A stretch of 64,000 nt of DNA from Chlorobium sp. (lineage in GTDB: Bacteria > Bacteroidota > Chlorobiia > Chlorobiales > Chlorobiaceae). Location: the NCBI RefSeq assembly GCF_021740465.1, contig NZ_JAIOZR010000003.1, forward strand, positions 91,759 through 155,758, read 5' to 3'. The notes under the pieces were generated by a model. The model was not told the DNA's origin. It saw only the letters and a program-made list of their open reading frames with translations, and did no database searches. The translations under genes and the position numbers were made by a program. Positions 9,080-18,894 of this stretch are shown piece after piece (position 1 is the stretch's first letter; each line of letters starts with the position of its first letter).

Positions 9080-10276
9080 TTACGAGTTCAGTGCGAGGTC
9101 AACAATATCGGTCATCGGCATACTGCGGTCGTACACATGGATGTCAAAGCCCTCGTCCTGCAGTTTTCTGATGGCGGCAAGTCCCTGATTTTCGTTCGGA
9201 CCACCCCTTCTCACCCAGATTTTCACATTTTCGAGATAGCCTTTCGATTTGCTTTCGCGGAACCCGTTGATAATACCGTTGAAGGTCGCCTTGACGTCGG
9301 TGAAATTGGCGATGGCGCCGCCGACAATGATATGCTTGATGTTCGGCAGGGCGCATACGGTTTCCGTCAGGGCCTCAACCGCCCAGTCCGACGGATCGCC
9401 GGAATATTCGGCGTAGTTGGCGATGGTGCCGCCTCTGGCCACCACGGCATCGGAATAGAACACCGAAGCGCCGCCGCCGGCTGTCAGAAGGGCGACTTCA
9501 CCACCGGGTACCTCGACGAATTTTACCGAACCCTTGATGCGGGCGTCGATCTCCATGATCTGCAGCTCGGCTTCGGTGAAGGGGCGTCCGATTTCCGAAA
9601 CCGGCTTGAAATCCCAGTCGGCATGACGGAAGCGGGCATCGTAGTCCACATTCATGACCGCGTCGAGTGCGGCAAAGCGCATGTCGCTTTTGCGGATGAC
9701 GAGCGGATTGATCTCAATGGACTGCGCATCTTCGTTGTCGAAACAGAGCACGAGGCGCGATACGATTTTGCCGACCCGTTCGGCTATTTCGCCGGTAAAA
9801 CCGGCTTCACCAGCAAATTCCGTGAGTCGCTCGACGGAGGGATTCTCGTCGATGGGAATGAAAAGACGGCGAACCGTGTCCCAGTTCTCCTCGATATCTA
9901 CACCGCCCCTGTTGGAGAGCAGTACTTCGGCACCGTCACGGTTGCCGTTGATACAGAGATAGTACTCTTCGTCGTGTTCGAGCATCTCGGCGACAATGAC
10001 CTGGCGGATGACCGCAGTGCCGATTTCGCGTCCGATCATCTCGCGGGAAGCGGCTACGGCCTCTTCAAGATTCAGGCCGAGCTTGACAAGGCCGAGCTTG
10101 AAACGGCCGCCGATAGCCTCGTGAGCCTTGACAACAAGTTTTGATTCTCTCAGCCATTTATTAGCTTCACCAAGTTGTTCAAGCCGGTTCGGGTCCATGA
10201 TAACCACATAGTTAGGCACGGGAATGCCCCACTTGTTAAATAGTTTCATAGCCGGCCCTTCAAGTATCTTAGCCAT
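9080..10276 (-). CDS. aclB: ATP citrate lyase, small (ATP-grasp) subunit AclB
   Basis: The 398-residue ATP-grasp partner of AclA, homologous to succinyl-CoA synthetase beta. Its N-terminal ATP-grasp part reads MAKILEGPAMKLFNKWGIPV and continues with KAHEAIGGRFKLGLV; SIEINPLVI is the conserved metal/nucleotide segment. The C-terminal part has the CoA-ligase-like fold (LTAGGGASVFYSDAV, then HIIVGGAIANFTDV and RRGGPNENQGL). Upstream, 137 bases separate it from the divergent lgt and must hold both promoters; that stretch is AT-rich. A 362-residue ORF on the opposite strand across this gene is a shadow. Confidence 0.96.
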   Translation of the reverse strand: MAKILEGPAMKLFNKWGIPVPNYVVIMDPNRLEQLGEANKWLRESKLVVKAHEAIGGRFKLGLVKLGLNLEEAVAASREMIGREIGTAVIRQVIVAEMLEHDEEYYLCINGNRDGAEVLLSNRGGVDIEENWDTVRRLFIPIDENPSVERLTEFAGEAGFTGEIAERVGKIVSRLVLCFDNEDAQSIEINPLVIRKSDMRFAALDAVMNVDYDARFRHADWDFKPVSEIGRPFTEAELQIMEIDARIKGSVKFVEVPGGEVALLTAGGGASVFYSDAVVARGGTIANYAEYSGDPSDWAVEALTETVCALPNIKHIIVGGAIANFTDVKATFNGIINGFRESKSKGYLENVKIWVRRGGPNENQGLAAIRKLQDEGFDIHVYDRSMPMTDIVDLALNS

Positions 10277-10413
10277 ACTATAGATTTGTTTATATGTTTT
10301 GGGTAAATGAAATAAACAAAGAAAAGCGCAAGATTTTAAGTTAACTATATTTCGATGTAATCCAATAGTTTAGAATTGTTAATTTTGCGAAACTTCACGA
10401 AAAGCCTGTTTAT

Positions 10414-11259
10414 ATGAACGATTTTCTCTTCTGGTGGCAACACCTGCCTTCACAGATGAATCCCGTGATTATATCATTGGGAGGATTTGCCGTTCGGTGG
10501 TACGGCATGATGTACATTATCGCCTTTGCGGTGGTCTGGCTGCTTACGCTCTACCGCATGAAAACCGAAAAAACAGGATTCGACCGCCAGTTTGCCGGTG
10601 ACGCACTGACCTGGGCCATGGTTGGGGTCGTGCTTGGCGGTAGGCTGGGTTATATCCTTTTCTACGGGCTCGGCGGCTTTTTTGCCGACCCGCTCGGAAC
10701 GCTTCTGCCCTGGAGCTCGACATCGGGTGGATGCAGCTTTGCGGGCATTACGGGCATGTCCTATCACGGCGGCGTGATCGGCGTGGTGCTGGCCATGTGG
10801 TTTTTTTCCCGTTCGCAGAAAAAGGGATTTTTCGAAACATTCGATCTCTTCATTCCCTCCCTTCCGCTCGGCTATACCTTCGGACGGCTCGGAAATTTCA
10901 TCAACGGCGAACTGTACGGACGGGTCACCGATGCGGCCGTCGGCATGTATTTTCCCCTGGCGCCAACGGTGGAGCTTCGCCATCCCTCTCAGCTTTACGA
11001 AGCGTTTTTAGAGGGTATCGTCATGTTTGTCATCCTCTGGGCCCTGCGCAAAAGGTCTCCGTATCCGGGATTTCTTTCGGGACTCTACCTGTTCGGTTAC
11101 GGGTTCGTCCGCTTTTTCATCGAATATTTCCGCGAACCCGATGCGCATCTCGGTTTCGTGTTCCTGAACTTTTCCATGGGGCAGGTGCTCTGTTTTGCGA
11201 TGATGCTGGCCGGAGCGGCTGTCCTGCTCCTGCAGAAAAAGCCGTCACCGGGGCGTTAG
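10414..11259 (+). CDS. lgt: Prolipoprotein diacylglyceryl transferase Lgt
   Basis: Transfers diacylglycerol from phosphatidylglycerol to the lipobox cysteine of prolipoproteins in the inner membrane, the first step of lipoprotein maturation. The 281-residue protein has about seven membrane segments and the Lgt signature GRLGNFINGELYGR near residue 155, followed by HPSQLYEAFLEG. The early motif with R-W-Y-G-M (FAVRWYGMMYIIAF) and YHGGVIGV are also typical. Its 3' end overlaps the stop of the convergent fetB-like gene by 15 bases, so the two messages are complementary at their ends. It should serve several lipoproteins seen in this window. Confidence 0.95.
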   Translation: MNDFLFWWQHLPSQMNPVIISLGGFAVRWYGMMYIIAFAVVWLLTLYRMKTEKTGFDRQFAGDALTWAMVGVVLGGRLGYILFYGLGGFFADPLGTLLPWSSTSGGCSFAGITGMSYHGGVIGVVLAMWFFSRSQKKGFFETFDLFIPSLPLGYTFGRLGNFINGELYGRVTDAAVGMYFPLAPTVELRHPSQLYEAFLEGIVMFVILWALRKRSPYPGFLSGLYLFGYGFVRFFIEYFREPDAHLGFVFLNFSMGQVLCFAMMLAGAAVLLLQKKPSPGR

Positions 11260-12030
11260 AAGCACCTCTTCCCCGCTGCCGAAGCACCGTTTCCGAACGA
11301 TCAGCATCACGATGATCGAAGTTATCGCCGTCGAGCCTACCAGCATGAACATCACCACAATCTGGTAGCGGATGGCGATAAGCGGGTCGGTTCCCGAGAG
11401 GATCTGCCCCGACATCATGCCGGGAATGAAAACGAGTCCTACTCCCATCATCGCGTTGATGGAGGGAATCATGCCGGCCGTGACCGCATTCCTGAACACG
11501 TCATCGCTTGCCTCGCGATAGTTGGCGCCGAGCGCCAGTTTCATTTCCACCACTTCCCGCTGCTGTCGAAGGTCACGGAACAGCCGCTCAAGCGCAATGG
11601 CGATAGCCGACATCGAGTTTCCTATCACCATTCCTCCGGTGGGGATGAAATAGCGCGGTTCCCACCAGGGAGTGGTGCCGACAATCAGGCCTGAAACGAA
11701 CATTGCCGTCGCGAAGTAGGTGACGAGCATGGTGAGAAAGGTCGGCAGGATATACGACACCTGCTTCTCCTTTACCCGTCCCCTGACGATGAACATGGCC
11801 GAAACCACCATGACCGCAAAAACCGCAACAGTCAGAAGCAGGCTTTCCGATCCGAGGATGAAGGTGAGCACATACCCCATGAGAAAGAGCTGTGCGAAGG
11901 TACGCACAGCTCCGACCGCGATATCGCGATTGAGCCCCAGATGGTAGATGAAGGAGCTTGCCTGGGCGATAATGATAAAGGTAAAGGCAAGCAGCAGCTT
12001 TCCCGTCGAGATATCGATGATACCATTCAT
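11245..12030 (-). CDS. fetB: FetB-like ABC transporter permease (UPF0014)
   Basis: A 261-residue integral membrane protein with about seven hydrophobic segments. The family hallmarks are visible: AVRTFAQLFLMGYVL in the first third, PTGGMVIGNSMSAIAIALER in the middle, and MMGVGLVFIPGMMSGQILSG in the last third. In E. coli FetAB (YbbLM) exports iron and protects against peroxide stress; substrate here is inferred from homology. Its ATG overlaps the stop of the upstream ATPase gene (ATGA at 12027-12030), so the two are translationally coupled. Confidence 0.88.
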   Translation of the reverse strand: MNGIIDISTGKLLLAFTFIIIAQASSFIYHLGLNRDIAVGAVRTFAQLFLMGYVLTFILGSESLLLTVAVFAVMVVSAMFIVRGRVKEKQVSYILPTFLTMLVTYFATAMFVSGLIVGTTPWWEPRYFIPTGGMVIGNSMSAIAIALERLFRDLRQQREVVEMKLALGANYREASDDVFRNAVTAGMIPSINAMMGVGLVFIPGMMSGQILSGTDPLIAIRYQIVVMFMLVGSTAITSIIVMLIVRKRCFGSGEEVLLTPR

Positions 12031-12701
12031 GGCGCAAGCGTGAGTTTCCGGTTTTCGAGCATGAAGGTCAGCGTTTTTACACTTTCAGGCCGGTAATCGC
12101 TGTGAGTGACGCTGACGATCGTCATCTTTTTTTCCCTGTTGAGGCGTTCCATGATTGAAAAAACCATTGCGGCGCTTTCAGGGTCGAGCGCCGATGTGGG
12201 CTCGTCGAGCAGCATCATTTCGGGCTCCTGCAGGATCGAGCGCATGAAGGCCAGACGCTGTTTTTGGCCGGAGGAGAGCTTCAGGGCCGACTGCTCGAGG
12301 GTGACGCCGCCGAGATAGAACTCGTCAAGCATACGGTAAAGCGTATCGGGCTGCGGCACCGGTTTTTTGCTGTTGGCCCTGAAGGAGAACGGCAGCAGCA
12401 GGTTCTCGCCGACCCGGGCATCGACCATCTGCGGAATCTGGGCCACATAGCTTATCGATGAACGGAGTTCGGCCGGGGGAATGGTTGCAACATCCCGGCC
12501 CATGAAGTGAATCGTGCCGCTCTGCTGGCGGTTCAGGCGGCAGACGAGACGCAGCAGCGTGGATTTGCCGCTTCCCGAAGGGCCTTTTATCAGAACGAAC
12601 TCCCCGCTCCGGACGGCAAGATCGAGCTCCTCGAAGACGGGAACAGGAGCGCCTTCATAGGTGAAGGTGAGGTTTCTGATTTCAAGCAGCGGCTGGTTCA
12701 T
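12027..12701 (-). CDS. fetA: FetA-like ABC transporter ATPase
   Basis: An ABC nucleotide-binding subunit of about 224 residues that powers the adjacent permease. Walker A is GPSGSGKS, the signature is LSSGQKQRLAF, Walker B is MMLLDEPTSALD and the switch histidine is in VTHSD. I chose the ATG at 12701 (MNQPLLEIRNLTFTYEG), where homology to ABC ATPases begins; an in-frame ATG at 12776 would add 25 hydrophobic residues that do not belong to the family. The stop overlaps the fetB start. The gene is divergent from the HerA-like gene at 12825. Confidence 0.9.
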   Translation of the reverse strand: MNQPLLEIRNLTFTYEGAPVPVFEELDLAVRSGEFVLIKGPSGSGKSTLLRLVCRLNRQQSGTIHFMGRDVATIPPAELRSSISYVAQIPQMVDARVGENLLLPFSFRANSKKPVPQPDTLYRMLDEFYLGGVTLEQSALKLSSGQKQRLAFMRSILQEPEMMLLDEPTSALDPESAAMVFSIMERLNREKKMTIVSVTHSDYRPESVKTLTFMLENRKLTLAP

Positions 12702-12824
12702 GGGGTCCGGGTATCTTGAAAAGATCGATAAATAGACGTTTATTAAAAGGAACCCCTGAAGCAGGTAATACGGCAAAAGGGCGCCTACGGCAAGTCGCCC
12801 TGAAATATAACGAGAACACAGCTT

Positions 12825-15386
12825 ATGCAGGCACCCGAAGAACGACTCGGCTCATTTTATCTCGGCGCGGAATATGACCTCGCTTCCTCGCAGCGCCTCG
12901 AGAAACCCGTCCATTACGATGCGCGGGACCTTACAACCCATGCGGTCTGCGTCGGCATGACCGGAAGCGGCAAAACCGGCCTCTGCATCGGCCTGCTCGA
13001 AGAGGCTGCGCTCGACAGGGTTCCGGTTATTCTGGTCGACCCCAAGGGGGATATGACCAATCTTCTCCTGCAGTTTCCGGATCTGCTGCCTGAAAATTTC
13101 CTTCCCTGGATCAATGAAGACGATGCGCGGCGCAAGGGGAAAAGCCCCGAAGAGCTCGCCTCCTCAACCGCCGAACAGTGGAAAACCGGACTTGCCGACT
13201 GGGGAATAACTCCCGACAGGATACGGCAGCTGGGCCAGAGTGCCGACTATACCATATACACGCCCGGTTCCGAAACCGGCGTGCCGGTCAGCATTCTCGG
13301 CAGCCTTGCCGCTCCCCGGCTCGATTTCGAGGAACATGCCGAAACCGTCCGCGAGCGCATCAGCGGCACGGTAAGCGCCCTGCTCGGACTGGCCGGCATC
13401 AAGGCCGATCCCACCAGAAGCCGCGAATCGATTCTCCTGGCCGGCATTTTCGAACACTTCTGGAAAAAAGGCCGGGATCTCGATCTGGCGGCCCTCATCA
13501 CCTCGATCCAGAATCCGCCCATGCGGCAGGTCGGGGTTTTCGACGTCAACACCTTTTATCCCGAGAAAGAGCGATTCGAGCTTGCCATGGCCTTCAACTC
13601 CCTGATCGCCTCCCCTTCCTTCCAGAGCTGGCTCGAGGGGGACCCGCTCGATATCGACCGTATGCTCTATACCTCCGAAGGAAAGCCGCGTCACAGCATC
13701 TTTTATCTGGCCCATCTTTCGGAGAGCGAACGGATGTTTTTCGTCACGCTGCTCCTTGAAAACGTGCTGACCTGGACCCGTGCGCAATCCGGCACCTCCA
13801 GCCTCCGGGCGCTGCTCTACTTCGACGAGGTTTTCGGGTATCTTCCCCCCGTTGCCGAACCCCCCTCCAAACGTCCCCTGCTTACGCTGCTCAAGCAGGC
13901 CCGGGCTTTCGGAGTGGGCTGCGTACTGGTAACGCAGAACCCGGTCGACCTCGACTACAAGGGCCTTACCAACACCGGCACCTGGTTCATCGGCAAGCTG
14001 CAGGCCGAACGCGACAAGCAGCGGGTGCTCGAAGGGCTCAAAAGCGCCATTTCCGAGGCCGGAGGATCAGGAGGCTCCGTCGACTACGACAGCATCATCA
14101 GCCAGCTCGGCAACCGGGTTTTTCTTTTGCACAATGTTCACGAAGACCGTCCGGTCGTCTTTCAGACCCGATGGGCTATGAGCTATCTCTCGGGGCCGAT
14201 GACGCGGCCGCAGATCAAAAAACTCATGGCCTCACGCAAGGGAGCCTCGGGAGTTGCGGAGCCTGCAGCCCTCGCCGCCGCTCCTGCGCCGGCGCACTCC
14301 ACCGTCGATGCGCGCGCGGGCGGCAGCGTCGGTGCACTTCCCTACGGATTCACGGCAAAACCTCCCGGACTCGACCCGTCGATCCGGCAAGTGTTCGTGC
14401 CGGTCCGATTCGACGCCCGTACGGCTCTCGAAAACCATGCCCGTCATACGGGAAGCGTTCCTGCGGTGCAATCAGAACAGCTGGTCTATGAACCGGCGGT
14501 CGTAGGTTCGGCGGCGGTCTCCTTTTCCGACCGGAAGCGTGCAATAAGTGAAAATCGGCGTCTGGTAACGGCGCTCTTTCACTCCGGCCCCCCGGCCGGA
14601 GCGGCTTCGTGGGAAGGGTGCGAAACGCTTGGCGGGGCGCAGGAGTCTCTTTGCGACACGCCCGACAGTCGTGCCTGGGCATTCGCGTCGCTTCCGGAAA
14701 ACCTCAGCACAGCACGCAATCTCGCGGCTTTCGGAGAGCCCTTTGCCGACTGGCTCTATCTGCACTCCCGTTTTCAGCTGACCGTTCATGCGGAAACAGG
14801 GCTTTTCCGCCGCAGTGGCGAGAGTGAGAGGGATTTTGCCATACGCCTGCAGCAGGCCGCAAGGGAAAACCGCGACCGGGAGGTCGATGCGCTTGAAAAG
14901 AAGTATGAGCCGCAGCTGGAGCGCATACGCGAGAAGATCCGAAAGGAGGAACGGGAGCTGGCCCAGGACGAAGCCGAACACCAGAGCCGCAAAACCAGCG
15001 AACTGGTCGGGCTCGGCGAAAGCGTGCTCGGTTTTTTTCTCGGCAGAAAAAGCACCAGGGGCATCGGCAGCGCCCTGAGCCGTCGAAGAATGACCGCAAA
15101 TGCAAAGGCCGATATAGAGGAGTCCCATGAAACTATAGAAGATCTGCAGCGGGAACAGGAGAAGGTTAGTGCGGAAATGCAGGCACGGGTCCAGGAGATT
15201 TCCGCAAAGTGGGAACACCCCGAAAGCGCCCTCGCCGGCGAAGAACTGGCTCCGCGGAGAAGTGACGTATCGGTGCATTTCGTCACGCTCGGATGGCTAC
15301 CCTCCTGGAGACTCTCTGTTGCCGGCCCTGACGGGCCGACGACACTCACCCTGCCTGCCTACGAGCTTGCTGGTGCCGAAACCTGA
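12825..15386 (+). CDS. HerA/FtsK-superfamily ATPase (DUF87-type ATP-binding protein)
   Basis: An 853-residue P-loop ATPase of the HerA-FtsK group. Walker A is GMTGSGKTGL near residue 44-53 and Walker B is LLYFDEVFGY near 335; an arginine-rich TQNPVDLDYKGL segment follows, as in HerA-like helicases. The last 250 residues change character: a linker rich in Ala and Pro near 480-500, then a long charged coiled coil (EKKYEPQLERIREKIRKEE and later EDLQREQEKVSAEMQ). Substrate and partners cannot be told from the sequence; DNA translocation is the family inference. No NurA or other nuclease gene is adjacent, so a DNA-end resection role is not supported. It stands alone on its strand. Confidence 0.8.
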   Translation: MQAPEERLGSFYLGAEYDLASSQRLEKPVHYDARDLTTHAVCVGMTGSGKTGLCIGLLEEAALDRVPVILVDPKGDMTNLLLQFPDLLPENFLPWINEDDARRKGKSPEELASSTAEQWKTGLADWGITPDRIRQLGQSADYTIYTPGSETGVPVSILGSLAAPRLDFEEHAETVRERISGTVSALLGLAGIKADPTRSRESILLAGIFEHFWKKGRDLDLAALITSIQNPPMRQVGVFDVNTFYPEKERFELAMAFNSLIASPSFQSWLEGDPLDIDRMLYTSEGKPRHSIFYLAHLSESERMFFVTLLLENVLTWTRAQSGTSSLRALLYFDEVFGYLPPVAEPPSKRPLLTLLKQARAFGVGCVLVTQNPVDLDYKGLTNTGTWFIGKLQAERDKQRVLEGLKSAISEAGGSGGSVDYDSIISQLGNRVFLLHNVHEDRPVVFQTRWAMSYLSGPMTRPQIKKLMASRKGASGVAEPAALAAAPAPAHSTVDARAGGSVGALPYGFTAKPPGLDPSIRQVFVPVRFDARTALENHARHTGSVPAVQSEQLVYEPAVVGSAAVSFSDRKRAISENRRLVTALFHSGPPAGAASWEGCETLGGAQESLCDTPDSRAWAFASLPENLSTARNLAAFGEPFADWLYLHSRFQLTVHAETGLFRRSGESERDFAIRLQQAARENRDREVDALEKKYEPQLERIREKIRKEERELAQDEAEHQSRKTSELVGLGESVLGFFLGRKSTRGIGSALSRRRMTANAKADIEESHETIEDLQREQEKVSAEMQARVQEISAKWEHPESALAGEELAPRRSDVSVHFVTLGWLPSWRLSVAGPDGPTTLTLPAYELAGAET

Positions 15387-15451
15387 AAAATGTTTCCGGC
15401 GGGAGCGACGAACCTCCCGCCGGAACGGAAAAACGGTGCAAGGAGCCTTCC

Positions 15452-16087
15452 TCAGGACCTGCGCAAAAAGAAAAAGCCGACAGCGGCAATAACCGCAAGG
15501 GCGACGCCCCAGACGGCGATAGGAAAAGCCGCTCCCCCCTGATACATGCTGAATGCGCCGAACAGGAAGAATATGATCGCGGCTCCGATCTGTATGGTTT
15601 TTTCGGGCAGTTTCTTTCCGAGCATTTTACCGGCTACGATGGCCAGGCCGTCCGAGAGCACCATGCCGATGGTCGAACCGATCCAGACCGGCAGAAAAGG
15701 GTTGTTTGTTGCCAGCGTTATGGTTGAGAGCATGGTTTTATCGCCGAGCTCGGCCATGAAGAACGTTGTAAAGACAAGCCAAAACGGGTGGATGGTTCTT
15801 TTGCAGCTCGCATCTTCATCCTCGAGATGATCGCCCCGGAGTGTCCAGAACCCGAAAATGACAAAGGCAATGCCGGCGATAAAGCCGATCCAGTCGGCGG
15901 GAAGGCGGGCACCGAGGAACCAGCCGATGCCGGCGGAAAAAACATGAACCGCAAGCGTGGCCCAGAAGATGCCCCAGAGAACGGTTTTCGTATTGTAGCA
16001 GGTGGCGAGCGTCAGGGCGACAAGCTGCGTCTTGTCGCCGAGTTCAGCCAGAAAGATCATGACGAGCGAGAGCCAGAAAGCGTCCAT
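15452..16087 (-). CDS. GDT1/TMEM165-family divalent cation (Mn2+/Ca2+) exporter
   Basis: A 211-residue membrane protein made of two homologous halves of three helices each. Each half carries the family signature E-x-[14 protein letters not shown] near residue 13 and [10 protein letters not shown] near residue 113. These acidic helices bind the cation. Cyanobacterial and bacterial members (MneA/Mnx type) export Mn2+, and plant PAM71 handles Mn2+/Ca2+ in chloroplasts; Mn2+ is the best guess here. The 160-base leader before it contains small hairpins but no recognisable yybP-ykoY riboswitch core. Confidence 0.9.
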   Translation of the reverse strand: MDAFWLSLVMIFLAELGDKTQLVALTLATCYNTKTVLWGIFWATLAVHVFSAGIGWFLGARLPADWIGFIAGIAFVIFGFWTLRGDHLEDEDASCKRTIHPFWLVFTTFFMAELGDKTMLSTITLATNNPFLPVWIGSTIGMVLSDGLAIVAGKMLGKKLPEKTIQIGAAIIFFLFGAFSMYQGGAAFPIAVWGVALAVIAAVGFFFLRRS

Positions 16088-16247
16088 AACCGGAGGTTAG
16101 CGTTGCCTGATTATTCAGGTAGTCCGTTCACAAGGCGGATCGACCGGAACGCCCTTTCCTTGCGGATAAAAAGAGGCACAAGTATAGCGGAAAAAACGGG
16201 GTTTTAAAAGTCGGGAAGTGCGTTTTTCCTGGAGCCGATGCGTGGCT

Positions 16248-16724
16248 TTACTGAACGGTTTTTTCGATTCCCGCAGTTTCAATGCCCCGGCTCCGCAGTT
16301 TTTCGATGATTCCGTCATAAACTTCCGGGCCCATATAGGGGGTGCGGCTGAGCACCCACAGCCCCGATCCGGTAGTATTGGAAACGACCGCCCACGAGTA
16401 GTCCGCTGCCAGCTCGATGACCCGGTAATCGGCACTGATGAGGCTGAAAAAGCGCACCTTGAGCCATGCGTTGCCGCTCCCGGAAACAGGAGTGCCCTGG
16501 GCCTTTATCGAAACCGTCTTTCCGTGCCGGCGACAGGAGTTCACGACCCGGACCTTTCCTTCCGGCGTGAGGGTATACTCCGCCTTGGTGTTGGTACACC
16601 TTTTCTGCCGTTTTCGTGGAACCGAAGCGGCTTCATACCAGGTACCGCAATAACGCGCTACATCTACCCCTTCAACGGTATGCAGTAATGGCGGGATACG
16701 GGTTTTCTTTCTGAAAAACGACAT
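16248..16724 (-). CDS. Lipocalin family protein (Blc-like)
   Basis: About 158 residues with the lipocalin first motif G-x-W-Y: YCGTWYEAASVPRKRQKRC near residue 25. Later strands match bacterial lipocalins (KVRFFSLISADYRVIEL, then SWAVVSNTTGSGLWVLSRTP). Members bind fatty acids or lipids and assist membrane repair. Unlike E. coli Blc it has no signal peptide or lipobox in this frame, so a cytoplasmic location is possible. I chose ATG 16724; the longer reading frame would begin with TTG at 16745. Confidence 0.85.
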   Translation of the reverse strand: MSFFRKKTRIPPLLHTVEGVDVARYCGTWYEAASVPRKRQKRCTNTKAEYTLTPEGKVRVVNSCRRHGKTVSIKAQGTPVSGSGNAWLKVRFFSLISADYRVIELAADYSWAVVSNTTGSGLWVLSRTPYMGPEVYDGIIEKLRSRGIETAGIEKTVQ

Positions 16725-16972
16725 GGCAATATGGCTTATGATCAAATCCGGCGAAGGAAAATACCCTCCAGCACACTCTCCCGGAACGGAAGGCTCTCCT
16801 CTCTGCGCCCTTTTCTCTCTCTCAATCAGGAAACCCGGAACTCCGGCGATAAGTTTCAGAATTTTACGCCCGGCTTTTTCCCGCTTTGCCTCCCGCCCTG
16901 AAATGTTAAATTAACGGCAACCCACGGCTCCCTGTGGAGAAAGCCTTTTTTTATCAACCAGCATTGTCGTCC

Positions 16973-17446
16973 ATGCCGCATATGAGACTCAGAGAGGCCG
17001 TAACCGCCGACATCGAACGATGCTCCGAACTGCTCGGCATTCTGTTTTCGGCAGAGCGCGAATTCGCACCGGATCCCGCTGCCCAGAGACGCGGCCTGCA
17101 ACTCGTTCTCGACAGCCCGCAGACCGGACGGGTGTTTGTGTGTGAAACCGGGGGCAGGATAGCCGGCATGGTGATGCTGCTCTTTACCGTCAGCACCTTT
17201 CTCGGAAAGAGGGTAGCCCTGCTCGAAGACATGATTGTCGATCCGGCCTTCCGCGCGCAGGGTATCGGTTCCCGGCTTGTCGGCCACGCCGTAGCCTTTG
17301 CCCGCAGTGAGGGTCTGGGCAGAATAACCCTTTTGACGGACCACGACAATACCCTTGCCAGGGAATTTTATCACCGCGCGGGCTTCGCGGCATCCTCGAT
17401 GGTGGTGCTCAGAAAATCGCTTGACGATCAAGGAGAAACCCCATGA
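16973..17446 (+). CDS. GNAT-family N-acetyltransferase
   Basis: A single-domain acetyltransferase of about 157 residues. The acetyl-CoA binding motif A is clear: [20 protein letters not shown], and motif B appears as [15 protein letters not shown]. The acceptor substrate cannot be told. The likely start is ATG 16973 or ATG 16982; a GTG at 16934 would add 13 residues with no homology. Its TGA overlaps the ATG of the rubredoxin gene (ATGA at 17443-17446), so the two proteins are made from one message and probably coupled in translation. Confidence 0.85.
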   Translation: MPHMRLREAVTADIERCSELLGILFSAEREFAPDPAAQRRGLQLVLDSPQTGRVFVCETGGRIAGMVMLLFTVSTFLGKRVALLEDMIVDPAFRAQGIGSRLVGHAVAFARSEGLGRITLLTDHDNTLAREFYHRAGFAASSMVVLRKSLDDQGETP

Positions 17447-17613
17447 CCGGTTGCTGGCAATGCCGGGAGTGCGGCTATCTTTACGATCCAGCCGAAGGTG
17501 ACCCCGAAAGCCGGGTCCCGCCGACAACAACTTTTGAGCGGCTTCCCGGAAGCTGGTGCTGCCCGGTATGCAGCGAAAGCAAAGGTGGCTTCGAACCTAT
17601 GATCGCCGGCTGA
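17443..17613 (+). CDS. Rubredoxin (56 aa)
   Basis: A short gene that is easy to miss. The product begins [20 protein letters not shown] and ends ...[21 protein letters not shown]. The two knuckles CRECGY and CCPVC supply the C-x-x-C pairs that hold one iron; the intervening DPAEGDPES and FERLP segments match rubredoxins position by position. Rubredoxins pass single electrons in the cytoplasm, often to oxygen- or peroxide-detoxifying enzymes in anaerobes. The first knuckle has an extra cysteine (C4-W-Q-C7-R-E-C10), as does the second (CC), which is unusual. Translation is coupled to the GNAT gene before it. Confidence 0.9.
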   Translation: MTGCWQCRECGYLYDPAEGDPESRVPPTTTFERLPGSWCCPVCSESKGGFEPMIAG

Positions 17614-17618
17614 ACGGC

Positions 17619-18878
17619 TCAGTTGGTTTTTTTGTCGAGCGAATGGCTTACGGCAATAGCCGCGGCCTTGCGGGCCGGATAGATGCTCACCAGAACGCTC
17701 AGAGCAACCGCGGTCAGGCCGACGGCGAGAAAGTCGGCGGCATTCATGCTTACCGGGTAGGACTGGATGATGAATGCGCTTTGCGAGGGCAGCCGTACAA
17801 TACCGTACAGCTCCTGCAGCCGGCAGATGCCCCATGCTGCAAGCGACCCGATAGCGGTTCCCGCTAAACCGGTCATGGTGCCCTGGATCAGAAAGATCCC
17901 CATGAACTGAGGCCTTTCCAGACCGAGACACCGGAGGTAGAACAGCTCTTTCTGCTTGTCGATAGCCGTCATGGCAAGGGAACCGGTAAGGCTGAGCGCG
18001 GCAACAAGCACCACCAGCATCAGGACGCTGAAGCTCGCCCATTTTTCCAGCTGCATAACCGCGAAGATATCCCCGTATTTCTTTTCCAGGGACCTCAGGG
18101 TGCAGCTCTGCGCAAAAGGCGTGCCGGCAATCTTCGCTTCGAGCCGTCTGAGCAGCTTCCGGCCCGACACCCCCTTTTCGGCCCTTATATCGATGCCGGT
18201 GTAGCTCTGGCCGCCCAGAAGCAGCACTTTACGGGCAAATTCGTTGGGAGCGAGCACATAGCGGTCGTCGAACAGCTTCTGCAGGGTGAATGTAGAGGAA
18301 ACCTTTGTTTCAGGAATTCTCAGAGCGGCAAGCATATAGGGTTCGGAAAGCATTTCAAGGCCGACGCTGATCAGTTCGGGACTGAACAGCCTGACTTCGC
18401 TGAAGGGCGAAAGCCCCAGACGTCCGGCAAGCAGATCTCCTGCAGAAACCGTCTCTTCACTGAAAAAGGGCCGAACGCTCGATGTTCGGCGCATCAGTTC
18501 TCGCTGGGCTCCCCTGCTGAGACCCCGTATCATGACCAGCTCGCTTTTCCCTCCGTCCCCAGCAGACATGATCGCCTCCCCTTCGGCAAACGGTTCGGCG
18601 GCCGCAACGCCTTCGACGGCAGCCAGGGACTGAAGCAGGCTGTCGCTGACGGCCACGCCCTGGCTGCCGGTTCGGGAAACCAGCTGAACCTCCCCTTCGA
18701 TAGTGGTGAACATGTCGTATGCGAGCCTCTGAAAGCCGTTCAGGACGCTCATCACGATAAGCAGGGTGCTGACCCCCACGATGATCCCGGCAAGGCTGAT
18801 CGCCGAGATCACGTTGATAATCCTGAATCGTTTGCGCGCAAAGCTGAACCTGCGGGCAATCCATAATGCTGTTTTCAT
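17619..18878 (-). CDS. LolC/E-type ABC transporter permease (second of pair)
   Basis: A 419-residue permease of the MacB/FtsX superfamily: one N-terminal membrane helix ([20 protein letters not shown]), a large periplasmic domain of about 230 residues, then three helices ([19 protein letters not shown] and onward). The start [19 protein letters not shown] is typical of the LolC/LolE family, which extracts lipoproteins from the inner membrane for transfer to the outer membrane. It lies 16 bases after a paralogue, so the two should form a heterodimer. No LolD ATPase is adjacent; it must be encoded elsewhere if the complex works as in E. coli. Confidence 0.85.
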   Translation of the reverse strand: MKTALWIARRFSFARKRFRIINVISAISLAGIIVGVSTLLIVMSVLNGFQRLAYDMFTTIEGEVQLVSRTGSQGVAVSDSLLQSLAAVEGVAAAEPFAEGEAIMSAGDGGKSELVMIRGLSRGAQRELMRRTSSVRPFFSEETVSAGDLLAGRLGLSPFSEVRLFSPELISVGLEMLSEPYMLAALRIPETKVSSTFTLQKLFDDRYVLAPNEFARKVLLLGGQSYTGIDIRAEKGVSGRKLLRRLEAKIAGTPFAQSCTLRSLEKKYGDIFAVMQLEKWASFSVLMLVVLVAALSLTGSLAMTAIDKQKELFYLRCLGLERPQFMGIFLIQGTMTGLAGTAIGSLAAWGICRLQELYGIVRLPSQSAFIIQSYPVSMNAADFLAVGLTAVALSVLVSIYPARKAAAIAVSHSLDKKTN

Positions 18879-18894
18879 AGAAGGAAAAATTGGA

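Noticed and set aside
9056..10144. 362-codon ORF opposite aclB
   Set aside because: Shadow of a strongly conserved gene on the other strand; composition follows codon positions of aclB.
16088..16247. Possible yybP-ykoY manganese riboswitch before the GDT1-type exporter
   Set aside because: Small hairpins exist, but the conserved GGGGAGUA core and the length are missing.
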